Below, piece after piece: positions 20,001 through 28,319 of a DNA stretch of 64,000 bases. Made by a program: the position numbers and the translations under genes. The notes beneath the pieces were generated by a model, which did no database searches, was not told the DNA's origin, and saw only the letters and a program-made list of their open reading frames with translations. Source of the stretch: Bugula neritina (lineage: Eukaryota > Bryozoa > Gymnolaemata > Cheilostomatida > Bugulidae). Each line of letters opens with the position of its first letter. The first letter of the stretch is position 1. Where the stretch lies: positions 5,144,429 to 5,208,428 of the forward strand of contig OZ037769.1 in the NCBI GenBank assembly GCA_964035545.1, read 5' to 3'.

Positions 20001-21362
20001 CTCGATACTGACGCCAGTGACCAAAATGTCGGCGCTGTGCTGTCCCAGGTGCAGGAGGGCCGCGAAGTAGTCGTGGCCTATTACAGTAAGTCTCTCTCAC
20101 CCACTGAACGAAATTACTGCACTACCCGAAAGGAATTACTGGCAGTAATCAAGTCAGTGAAGCATTTCAGACCTTATCTATACGGCAGGAAGTTCCGCTT
20201 GCAGACCGACCACGCCTCCTTGATTTGGTTATGCAAGAGAGCAGAACCGTCCAGCCAAGTCGCCCGATGGCTCGAGGTCCTGGCCGAGTTCTCTTACCGG
20301 ATCGAACACCGACCCGGTAAGAAACACGGCAATGCTGATGGACTGAGCCGGCGACCGGACGAGGGGTGTAAACAGTGCCTCAACATCGAGAAGAGGGATG
20401 GGGGTCCTCCAAAATCCGAGTTGAGAGCACTGAATCACTCTGAAACGGAGTATGACTGGGACCAGGGTCAACTCCTACAGAAGGCCGCTACGCCCCCGGA
20501 GGCTATCCAACGCCTCCGTGCCAATCCTGTCTTGGCTGATAACGTTAGGGAGCTACGAAGACTCCAGGAGGACCTCCCTGGAGTGGTAGCCGACGTATAT
20601 CATGCCAAAAAGGAGGGGCGACGACCCAGTGAAGAACAACTGCGACAGAGATGCACCGAGTTACGGTCGTACTGTCAACGTTGGGACTCCCTGCGGATTG
20701 GGCCAGATGGTCTGCTGACCATCACAGTGGCCGCTCACAACAACCAGTACGGCAGGAAGAGGGTGATCTGCCCAGCCGCCATACGCCGTGAGTTAGTATG
20801 GGACACCCACAAACAGGCCCACGCCGGGGTAAGCAGGGTGCTCTCCAAGTTACAACTCCGGTGGTACTGGCCCGGCATGGAGCGTGAGGTGCGGCGTAGA
20901 GTCAAACAATGCGAAATCTGCCAGGCCAGCAAGCATGGCCGTCTCCCTGGCGAAGCGGGACGGCGTAGGCTATATGCTGGGAGGCCGTGGCAGGTGGTAG
21001 CTATCGACCTAGTCGGACCCATGCCCGTCACCCCCAGAGGAAACAGTTGGATCCTAGTATTAACCGACCACTTTACACGGTGGGCGGACGCCCTGGCTAT
21101 TCCAGATGCGTCCGCCCCCACGGTGGCCAGGGTGCTAGACCAAAATGTATTCTGCTATCTTGGACTACCTGAGCAAATACATTCGGACCAGGGGGCTCAA
21201 TTCCAGTCCCAACTGTTGAGCGACCTCTGCCGCCTCTGGGGAGTAAACCAAAGCAGGACCACCCCGTACCATCCTCAGGGCAACGGGGTGGTGGAACGCA
21301 ACAACCGCATGTTGGGCGATGCACTGCGCAGTCTGCTCCTCGGCCGGAGTCAGGAGGAGTGA
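17037..21362 (+). CDS. Gypsy gag-pol polyprotein, up to an in-frame TGA
   Basis: 1441 aa. A Gag capsid-like region (~40-190) is followed by an Arg/Pro-rich basic stretch (~215-390) with no CCHC zinc knuckle. Then: aspartic protease with LLDSGCTTNLLS (Asp ~413); reverse transcriptase with FSTLDLLSGYWQVPL and YLDD (~844); RNase H with DTDASDQNVGAVL (~992) and TDHASL; integrase with an HHCC head (H-x3-H...CEICQASK) and a D-D-E at ~1324, 1384 and 1420 (IDLVGPM, HSDQGAQF, GNGVVERNN). The frame stops at TGA 21360-21362, where related integrases have Trp in an E-E-W-D motif; the same frame resumes directly afterwards. The stop removes the integrase C-terminus unless it is read through. Confidence 0.93.
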   Translation: MDESVTSMEEGERNIIIGPLGAGEEVYRNTLEVPVLLFEDVEQFIQEFREVAAITRWPPRVTLTKLRMALTEEAKPYGWKPSVNGIIATLRARFGMPVAVAKSRLRGLLRKTCTPLPHHATLVQRLARTAYSDLPETHSRHYTFEAFVQSLNSLDFHHQLQAKGVTTIEAAIQENKAYAGAERLYKTEEATPRTSREPDHPVRIAAATIEPPIEMEMGRLMTKLGQLVATITYNHSRKSKRPATKPPRPMMQRWESGNQGHRRSSGPRFKRQQKPQPPRRPPELRGPKPRGKRGGCRQEPVRAQRHAPRQWQTPRRTSQPGRPRDPFSLPLTNRFGPLPVMEQTSEAPQGIGEDQNTPPPQGNSHRPRKPRNKRAQPRSAETEHAGGVRVQPHGGSYFLPGKVAGKAVTFLLDSGCTTNLLSRRVFDTLPLKERGALAPYTGEPGTLADGSRIPFYGIIELTGRVRDQAIQETFVISPLEEDAILGMLFLKRHGCHIDFSKSAMLMGGKELTCVDKFGRPLAGGVQVVRNCTIPGRSRATVHCRVNNSQLSGLGVVEGAHTRIQLASSLNRLTDRGEILVQCVNPFSEAVQLPSGSMLGRFHSIQEEDIGPSLGAATEGPQQSPSVRRGTVPPHVKELYQAACDGCTGNVERQTMAQLLRDYSDVFSSGDHDVGLTTAVRHEIPLAAGTTPIRQPTRRLGPEKEKEVSQQVRDLLDRGLIEPAHSAWSSPVVLVRKKDGSWRFCVDYRKLNSVTIQDAYPLPRIDESLDALAGSKYFSTLDLLSGYWQVPLSPDAQEKAAFITRDGLWKWKVLPFGLTSAPATFQRLMEQVLSGLHWKTLLVYLDDVIVISPDFQTHVSRLREVFDRLRGANLKLKPSKCALLQPEVKYLGHVVGRHGVATDPEKVRAIEDWVTPQDLTGLWAFLGLVGYYRQYIPDFAGVAQPLNRLTAKGVTWQWTPVEQRAFDCLKGRLLEAPILAYPDPALEYILDTDASDQNVGAVLSQVQEGREVVVAYYSKSLSPTERNYCTTRKELLAVIKSVKHFRPYLYGRKFRLQTDHASLIWLCKRAEPSSQVARWLEVLAEFSYRIEHRPGKKHGNADGLSRRPDEGCKQCLNIEKRDGGPPKSELRALNHSETEYDWDQGQLLQKAATPPEAIQRLRANPVLADNVRELRRLQEDLPGVVADVYHAKKEGRRPSEEQLRQRCTELRSYCQRWDSLRIGPDGLLTITVAAHNNQYGRKRVICPAAIRRELVWDTHKQAHAGVSRVLSKLQLRWYWPGMEREVRRRVKQCEICQASKHGRLPGEAGRRRLYAGRPWQVVAIDLVGPMPVTPRGNSWILVLTDHFTRWADALAIPDASAPTVARVLDQNVFCYLGLPEQIHSDQGAQFQSQLLSDLCRLWGVNQSRTTPYHPQGNGVVERNNRMLGDALRSLLLGRSQEE

Positions 21363-22497
21363 GATACGGTACTGCCGCAAGTCATGCGGGCCTACCGTAG
21401 TACACCACACACCAGTACGGGGGAAACCCCTAACCTCCTGATGCTCGGTCGAGAGACGCGAGTGCCTGACCACCTCACATACCACATCCCAGAGCAAGAC
21501 TATACCATCCACGAATATGCCAGTAAATTGATAGAGGACCTGAGGGCCGCACACGAAATACTGCGGGCGAAGCAGTGGCAGGTACGGCAGGAGGACTCTC
21601 AGGAACCACCCCTCTATCAAACTGGGGACTGGGTGTGGATGGTCAACTACCGTAGGCGTCGAGGACAAGCGGCTAAACTCCAGCCTAAGTTTGTGGGACC
21701 CTACGTAGTAGTTGAGGCTATGCCCAACCATACGTACAAGTTGGAGCGATCTGGACAGGTCTCTGTCCAGAACGAAGCCCGCTTGAAACCGTATTGGGCT
21801 AGCCCAGGAGCAGCAGGAGCAGCCCCCCCCGTTGTTGGAGCCCAGGAGGCAGACAGTAACGCGCGGGCGGCAACGGCATGGACCAGAATACGAAGTGGTT
21901 GTGCCGCGGGGAGAGGACTTGGTGAGGCAGGAGACGCCACTCCCACCAACGGAAGTGCGCCCACCGCCCCCAGTGCCAAGTCTACTCCCACCACTTCCGG
22001 ATCCGCATCCGCGTCCGGAAGTGCAAAACCCCCCCGTGGGAGGGGCTCCATCTGGAGACAACAGCGGAGAGGGAAACACCACCACCAACGGCGGGCCAGA
22101 AACACCACAGGTGGAGCAAAATAGCCCACCAGTGAGTACACCGCCCCAACCAACAGCTATAACCCCCTCTCCAGTTGATACGTCACCTCCCCTGGAACGG
22201 GGACAGCGTACTAGACAACCCCCAGCATACCTTAAAGACTTCATATGTGACCGTGTTACAAACGGCAGTTATGAAAGTCTAGCTGGGCGCCGTACGGAAG
22301 GACTGGCAACAAAGCGTGGGAGTTGTGAACACCACGGAAATCTCAACTTTTGCGAAGGCGGAGTAGTAAACAAAACTACTACGCCCGGGGCAAATAGTTC
22401 CAGCCGTGCGCAACAACCACGCTGCCCAGTCTTTTCGTACGCTGACGTTGTCAAGGGCAGACGCATTCAAACTCAATCCACGGACATCCAAGCTTGA
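21363..22497 (+). pseudogene. Gypsy pol 3' end (integrase C-terminus) after the TGA, with a frameshift
   Basis: In the original frame this resumes with AYRSTPHTSTGETPNLLMLG and continues through the integrase C-terminal SH3-like part (GDWVWMVNYRRR, KFVGPYVVVE) to about 21820. At a run of eight C (21823-21830) the good reading frame moves by one base. In the new frame a Pro-rich tail with RTRQPPAYLKDFICD, typical of animal Gypsy pol ends, runs to the TGA at 22495-22497. One extra C in the run explains the shift; a homopolymer sequencing error is possible. Confidence 0.75.
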
Positions 22498-22562
22498 ACG
22501 CTGAGTATGATTACAAATACCGGGTTCTCAGGTAAGCTTGCTCTGAGCTAACATTTCCACTC

Positions 22563-23651
22563 ATGGAAACCAATCTACCATCAGTCAGTTCTGATTTAAT
22601 CGCCTTGATTGAATCACAACTACTGGGGACTGAGTCCTACGTGAAAGGCGACGAGAACATAAAGATGGCCGGCGATCTACTAGATCTGGAGCTTGACACT
22701 ATGTCTCTCTGTCAGTCTACACGACACGACTCAGTCCCTCGAGTGCTATCCGAAAAGATGTATGACTCCTAGACTAGTAACAGTCGGTTGTCATCAGAAT
22801 TATGGTGTAAAGATCACATTCGATCTAACAGTAATTCTGCTCTTTTAGATACCGCTCTCTCTCCTCTCTCTGGTGACATGCCGTCACTAGAAATGGCTTG
22901 GAACGAGGAACCCGTTCCCACTACTCTTCCGGAGGCACTCTTACAGCAGTCATGCTGGGTTACACCAGATACAGAAACACTGATACGAGAACACAAGGGA
23001 GACGACCAATGCACCACCTGCCGTTTATGCCAGCTTCACTTCACTACTCCACGAAGACTTCGAGTTCACATTCCCCAACATTATTTCACCACCTTTTGTC
23101 CCTGTGGTGAATATAGTTACCACAGGGACTACATCCTCCGTCACCAGCGAACTATGGGATGCCATGTTGAACACCTTTTCGAAGTCGACGAACCCTCCTT
23201 TCCACAATTCCTTAATCTCATCCGACCATTCATATCAGACCCAGCTCGCTATGAACGGCTGCGTCAGGAATTCCCCGCACCCAGGACCATCACACAAGGA
23301 CCCTGCCCTAAACCACCCGGATATAGGAAACCACACGTACCCCGTCCCTCACCCCCCGCACGCACAGTGCCCCGCCCCGACTCTATACCCAGAGTCGTGT
23401 TACGGCGCATCGATATACCACAGCGATGGCGTCCCTCTCCCCCTGTCTCTCCAAGGCCTTCTCGTAAACGGCGTTGGCCATCTTCGTCCCCCAACCGACA
23501 CTCTGCCCCTGCCCGGAATCTAGGCGAGGCAGAAGAGCGGATACGAGAATTAGAGAAGGAGGTGCAAAGACTGACACCGAGAATCTCCGCCGCCGCATCA
23601 GAACTCCGGGCCCTCTCTGCCTCTGTAGCCCGAATGAAAGGAAGCGCTTGA
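22563..23651 (+). CDS. Gypsy accessory ORF: C2H2 zinc fingers plus coiled coil
   Basis: One frame of about 362 codons interrupted once by TAG (22770-22772); the 3' part from ~22788 is 287 codons open. The N-terminal part is acidic. A canonical CX2CX12HX3H finger lies at 23019-23081, followed by a second CXCX12HX5C finger at about 23095-23155. A Pro/Arg-rich linker follows, then a C-terminal heptad region (EERIRELEKEVQRL) that should form a coiled coil. It lies between pol and the 3' LTR. It is not Env-like: no signal peptide or membrane segment is seen. Because Gag lacks zinc knuckles, a nucleic-acid-binding role for this ORF is a reasonable inference. I do not recognise a named family. Confidence 0.75.
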
Positions 23652-24016
23652 AGACGATATCCCCCAAACTCCCTACCCGTGATGGTACTGCAGGTGGTGC
23701 CCCATCCCGAACCCTTCTCACGCCCGGTGCTCACAAACAATTACTCAGTGTGACAATATTATAGTAACCTACCAGTATACAGCTCTACCTCTATAGACTA
23801 TTCCCTTACAAGTGCCTCCTGCCGGTGTCATTGTGTATTTACTGTTATATATTTTTTTTATATATATATGTTTTTCTTATTACTGTACATAGCCATGTTC
23901 TTTCTTTTATGTGCCACACGCTCTCTCAGTTTTTTTAGTTTTATAACGTTTATGTCTGAATTAATTGTATCTGTGTTATCAGAAAGTAGGGCTTTCTGCT
24001 GGGGGGGGGGGGGCGG

Positions 24017-24290
24017 TGTAGTGAGGACGTAATACGCGCGTCCCCCAAACCCCTTCAGCCTATCGGAGTGCGTCACGTGATAACCCTCAGCGAGTAGTAG
24101 TTTATCAGTAGAGAGAGCGTACTAACTAAGTGAAGATGTAGTTTCTAATCTGCGTACTTTTTGTATCTTTCTATATACTTAGTAGCGAATAAACTTTGTA
24201 AACTCTTACTTAAATACTTTATTGATGTGGATAAATAGACTATAATTACAAGCTAGGAACCCACGCATAGTAATTACACGAATTACTACA
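24017..24290 (+). repeat. Gypsy 3' LTR
   Basis: Same as 16702-16975 by eye. Preceded by a run of 13 G then CGG (24001-24016), the likely polypurine tract. Followed by ATAT, matching the 5' flank. Confidence 0.95.
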
Positions 24291-24545
24291 ATATTTTAAC
24301 ATTGATGTTCTGACTGCAATTCTCATTGTGTATTTAATTTGTATAACTTTCTATCCCAATTGTGACTTATCTATTTATGTTTGCTAGTATAACACAGCAA
24401 GATTTCAAAGGATCGCTAAGACAATCTTTGTTTTGGTTTGGTTCATTCTTGTAACATTTTTGTTATTGTGATTTGCTTGCTTTGTTATTATCATCAAATA
24501 GATATACATATTATACAACACATATATATTATAATTTCAATTCTT

Positions 24546-24618
24546 CTGGGGGATCAAATCCCAAATTTGTCTCACAGAATATTAACCTGAGTGCTAACCA
24601 TTACACAATATACGTAGA
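24546..24618 (-). repeat. tRNA-like fragment (SINE head or tRNA pseudogene)
   Basis: On the minus strand it reads TGTGTAATGGTTAGCACTC, then GGGATTTGATCCC near the end. These resemble A- and B-box regions, but the arms do not fold into a good cloverleaf. Confidence 0.35.
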
Positions 24619-25147
24619 ACCGCACATACACATTACTACATGATTTCCAAACCATAATATTTGTCGAGCAAAGATAACTCTTATCTTTGATTATCAACTG
24701 CAAATTATTTAGAAATTTTGAAGCTAAAAGCCAATAAATAACTTCGCTTCATTTTAACTGACCAATCTGACTAAATTAGAAGTTCAATTTAAATTGATTC
24801 AAAACTAATATTTAATTATTTAATATAAATTATAAATTACAAAATATAAATTTATTTCAAATTTTTGTTCGACAATATCAAGACAGCGTGATCAGTTATA
24901 ATTTAGAGTTATTATCCCATGCTGCCATTTAAAACTTTGACGACAGAACGCAAATTTGATTCGTTTTCTAATGAGCTGTTCAGTATCGCCAAACGAATCA
25001 CTGTACGTTACAAAGCTCTGGTCATGTAGTTGCACGTGGTTTGCAATAACACTATTGAGCTGTGTATCGTAATATTATATGGCAGCAGTGATTGGTTGAT
25101 AATAAGTGAACTGTTGTTATGATTTGCTCTTTCCGAAACTTCTACAT

Positions 25148-25207
25148 GGCGGGAAAATAATCTTTCCATGTATTTCCATTGTACCTCTGTGGTATTTTGA
25201 TGTAAGT
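25148..25207 (+). promoter_or_regulatory. Possible CDC45 promoter: E2F-like site and 5' UTR exon donor
   Basis: GGCGGGAAAA (25148-25157) matches the E2F consensus, and CDC45 is an E2F target in animals studied. About 45 bp downstream a strong donor, GAT/GTAAGT, occurs at 25201/25202. The CDC45 start codon is preceded by an acceptor-like AAATTAG ending near 30420, so a non-coding first exon spliced over the LTR element is plausible. This is inference. Confidence 0.3.
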
Positions 25208-25429
25208 ATAATTATTTGCTAACTCAATCATTGTCAGCAGTCGTAGAGCAATCAAATTTGTTGGACTCGGTAAAAAATAATTGAAATTTATTACTAATAC
25301 TGATTATTGTACTTATTGTAATTGGTAAATTGAATTGTGATGCTAATGATAATTGATTAATATTATTGATAAATCATAAAATGATAAATAATAATATAAT
25401 TATTTATAATACTGATAGTGATACTCTAT

Positions 25430-25760
25430 GAGTCTACGTCTACTAGTACTACTAGTACTAGTACTAGTACTAGTGATACTACTACTAGTGCTAGTAGTAG
25501 CTCTACTACTCTATTACTACTAGTACTATTAGTATTAGTATTAACTATTACATTTACTAGAGTGATTCTTATAGTTATACTAATGCAAATATTAAGTCTA
25601 AGACTAAGAGTAAGTAAAATCATAATCATAATGATAATCATAATCATGGTAATAATGTTTAGGCTAATACTAATAGTAATACTAATACAGTAATACAGTA
25701 TTACTAATAATTATAATAATAGTAAAACTAATACTAATAGTAATACTAATAGTAAATCAC
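25430..25760. repeat. ACT/AGT-rich simple repeat
   Basis: Long runs of ACTAGT, TACTAC and AGTATTAGT. CTAG palindromes recur and open frames on both strands here are artefacts (Ser/Thr or Ile/Val/Leu strings). Confidence 0.85.
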
Positions 25761-26035
25761 TAAATGTAATGGTTTAGTGATCGTAATACTAAAGGTAACA
25801 GTAGTAAATTGAATTGATTGAGTGAACAATACTCATAGCTTTAAGTAATTGCTGATAAAATTTAATAATGTTAATAGTAAATCACTTTAATTAAATGCCC
25901 AATGCTCATAACTGCAACTGCAAGTAATTGATCAAATCTAATTGCTGATAAAATTGAGTACTATAATTAAATTCAATGAATAAATAGCATGTATTATAAT
26001 TATAAATATTTACTCTTCTAATTTGTTATTGTACC

Positions 26036-26240
26036 TGTAATGTGCATGACATTGCATCATGCAGTTGTGTAACTGTTTTGTAAATATTATTATAGTTGTG
26101 TGGTTTTCCTTTATGTCCTAAATCCCCTTTATCTTTGTGGTTTATATATATGTTGTCTGTCTTAGAAATGTGTTTGTAGTGATTAGTTGTGCTTTCCAAA
26201 TAAAGATATTTCAGTGAACTTTAAGTATAATACTATTACA
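26036..26240 (+). repeat. 5' LTR of the CDC45-proximal element
   Basis: Begins TGTAATGTGCATGAC and ends ACTATTACA. Contains a TATA-like TTTATATATATG and AATAAAG. No standard primer-binding site is obvious in the sequence after it (AGCTATTTCGGCGTTTATC). Confidence 0.9.
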
Positions 26241-26271
26241 AGCTATTTCGGCGTTTATCAGTGGTAGAAAT

Positions 26272-27039
26272 ATGGCAGTCAGGGTGTCGGATCTAGTGAA
26301 AAATTATGAGGACAGTTCGGTTAATGGAGACTTTACTGAGTGGTGTGAGAAGCTGGAGCTAGTAGCAAAGTTGCAGAAAGTAGAAGATTTTGCATCGTTT
26401 CTGCCATTATTCTTGGCAGGTCCAGCATTTACTGTGTATAAACAGTTTTCAGAGGATGTTAAATCAGACTTTCCGAAGTTAAAGGCTGAGCTGATGACGT
26501 CATTCTGTGAGAGCAGTTACAGTGCTTACGATCAACTTAGATCAAGAAGTCTAAAAGAAGGTGAAGCTGTAGATGTCTATGTAGCTGACTTGAGAAGGCT
26601 AGTAACACTGATAGGTCAGAAAACTCCTGAGCCTTTACTGAAATGTGCATTTATTGCTGGTTTGCCAGTAGATGTTGCTACACAAATAAAATCTGTCGCT
26701 GCTGTTGAAAAGTTGAGCTTAGAAGAGTTAGTTGGTAGAGCTAGGATAATGTTATCAACAGCAACTGTAGACACTTTGACACCCTGTGCTGCTGGTAGGA
26801 ATGTTACTAGAAAGTGTTTTAAATGTTTTTCACCACACCATTCACCTTGGAACTGTAACACTGAGAAAAGTCAAAATGGGAACATGAATGCTAATCGAAA
26901 TGCCAATAATCATCAACAGTACAGAAGATGGAGCATTCAGTGCTATACTTGTCAGGCTTGGGGGCATATTAGTAGGAATTGCCCACAGGGAAATGGCGGT
27001 GGGGCAGTGTCAGCACCGGATGCTCACCCCAACAACTAA
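26272..27039 (+). CDS. Gag with two zinc knuckles
   Basis: 255 aa. A capsid-like helical region (FTEWCEKLELVAKL, FLPLFLAGPAF) is followed by two CX2CX4HX4C knuckles (CFKCFSPHHSPWNC and CYTCQAWGHISRNC) and a short tail. The pol frame starts upstream of the Gag stop in a different frame, so a -1 frameshift in the overlap (about 26979-27039) would be needed to make Gag-Pol. This frame is intact. Confidence 0.85.
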   Translation: MAVRVSDLVKNYEDSSVNGDFTEWCEKLELVAKLQKVEDFASFLPLFLAGPAFTVYKQFSEDVKSDFPKLKAELMTSFCESSYSAYDQLRSRSLKEGEAVDVYVADLRRLVTLIGQKTPEPLLKCAFIAGLPVDVATQIKSVAAVEKLSLEELVGRARIMLSTATVDTLTPCAAGRNVTRKCFKCFSPHHSPWNCNTEKSQNGNMNANRNANNHQQYRRWSIQCYTCQAWGHISRNCPQGNGGGAVSAPDAHPNN

Positions 27040-28319
27040 ATTACAATGCGGTGCTACCACTAATAACTTTAAATGTAAACGGTGTGAGTATAAAAGCACT
27101 AGTAGATAGTGGTTGTGAACAATCAGTAGTTTTAGAAAGATTTTGTAATCAAATAGGTGTTGCACCATGTGGTCCTGAACAGAGGGTTTTAATGCTAAAT
27201 GGACAAATAACTAAATGTAGGGGTGAAGCTCAATTAGCAGTGCAGGTTAGGAATCGTCGTCTCTCTGTAAAATGTTTAATAGCTCCAATGTTAGTAGGTG
27301 GTTGCTCTTTAATTTTGGGAATGGATGCTATTAGTAAGTTAGGTGGTGTGACAATTACTAGGAATAAGCAAGTGATGTTTCCTGCAGTTGAACCAACAAC
27401 AGAAGTAGGTAAAGTTAGTGCTGTTAGTGTAGGTGTAGGAGTAGATAGATTTGATAAGACATTAACTAGTGATAGTAAAGGTGAACTTTTTGTTAGTGAC
27501 ATTGACTTTAATGCTAAATTTGATGGTAAAAAATGGACAGTGAGGTGGAAATGGGAGAATGGTGAGCCGATATTACAGAATCAATGTGGTCAGTATGCTG
27601 TAAAAGACAAATTCAAACAGAGTTACCATGAGGAGATTCAGCAATGGATTAATGATGGATGGCTACAATTGTATGACAATAAATTGCATGGTACAGTCAC
27701 TGGAATTGTACCATTGATGGCTGCTGCCCAGCCAAATAAACCAACCCAGGTCCGACCTGTTATGGATTATAGTAGAGAACTCAACAAATACATCTACAAT
27801 AAGCCCAGTGGTGACACTGCCATTTGTCAGGATAAATTGAGGAAATGGAGGTTACTTGGTGACAACGCCAGTTTGCTGGATCTAAGAAAAGCTTTCTTAC
27901 AACTTCATGTGGATAGTGATTTGCAAAGGTTCCAAGCTGTACGGTATGAGGGTAAGATCTATGTAATGACTAGGTTAGGTTTTGGTTTAAATGTGGCACC
28001 TAAAATCATGTCAAAAGTTTTATCTACAGTCCTGGCTCAAGATGACACTATACGCAAAGGTACTGATAGTTATATAGATGACATTATAGTTGATGAGACT
28101 GTTGTTTCGGTAGAAGTAGTTCGAAATCATTTGTTGAAGTTTGGTTTGGTAACTGAAGAACCAGAGAAACTGAGTAATGCTAGAGTTTTAGGGCTAAGGG
28201 TTAGAGAGGAGTGGAGAGGTGGCATGTCATGTTATAGCTGGCAGCGTGATGGTGAGCTCCCATCTCTTGAGTCAAATAGCAACATAAGCAAGCGAGAGCT
28301 GTTTTTCGGTGTGTGGTAA
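26979..28319 (+). CDS. Protease and reverse transcriptase (5' part of pol)
   Basis: About 446 codons open. The protease motif ALVDSGCEQSVV lies near 27096-27130. Reverse transcriptase follows with RPVMDYSRELN, SLLDLRKAFLQLHVD and SYIDDIIVDE (near 28068-28100). The frame probably begins by frameshifting from Gag, since the first codon here is TTG and no ATG fits. It ends early at TAA because of one extra T in a TTTTT run near 28302; the RNase H reading continues one frame over. Confidence 0.8.
   Translation: MPTGKWRWGSVSTGCSPQQLNYNAVLPLITLNVNGVSIKALVDSGCEQSVVLERFCNQIGVAPCGPEQRVLMLNGQITKCRGEAQLAVQVRNRRLSVKCLIAPMLVGGCSLILGMDAISKLGGVTITRNKQVMFPAVEPTTEVGKVSAVSVGVGVDRFDKTLTSDSKGELFVSDIDFNAKFDGKKWTVRWKWENGEPILQNQCGQYAVKDKFKQSYHEEIQQWINDGWLQLYDNKLHGTVTGIVPLMAAAQPNKPTQVRPVMDYSRELNKYIYNKPSGDTAICQDKLRKWRLLGDNASLLDLRKAFLQLHVDSDLQRFQAVRYEGKIYVMTRLGFGLNVAPKIMSKVLSTVLAQDDTIRKGTDSYIDDIIVDETVVSVEVVRNHLLKFGLVTEEPEKLSNARVLGLRVREEWRGGMSCYSWQRDGELPSLESNSNISKRELFFGVW

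Larger units (their letters stand above)
16702..24290 (+). mobile_element. Ty3/Gypsy LTR retrotransposon with an extra 3' ORF
   Basis: A 7589-bp element with 274-bp LTRs that look identical, and a 4-bp target duplication ATAT. It has a tRNA-Leu-type primer-binding site and a G-rich purine tract (24001-24016). One long gag-pol frame is broken by a TGA and a frameshift, and a separate zinc-finger ORF lies between pol and the 3' LTR. The element is markedly more GC-rich than its surroundings. Confidence 0.95.
24291..26030. other. AT-rich DNA with simple repeats and a possible CDC45 upstream region
   Basis: No coding exon seen. A tRNA-like fragment lies on the minus strand at about 24546-24618. 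An E2F-like site and a consensus donor occur at 25148-25207 (separate entry), and ACT/AGT-rich simple sequence at 25430-25760. Confidence 0.45.

Noticed and set aside
21165-22244. 359-codon minus-strand frame in the Gypsy element
   Set aside because: Antisense shadow of GC-rich pol; rich in Gly/Ser/Cys with no domain, while the sense strand has clear integrase motifs.
22563-23651. Env-like gene in the Gypsy element
   Set aside because: No signal peptide, no membrane segment, no cleavage site; zinc fingers and a coiled coil instead.
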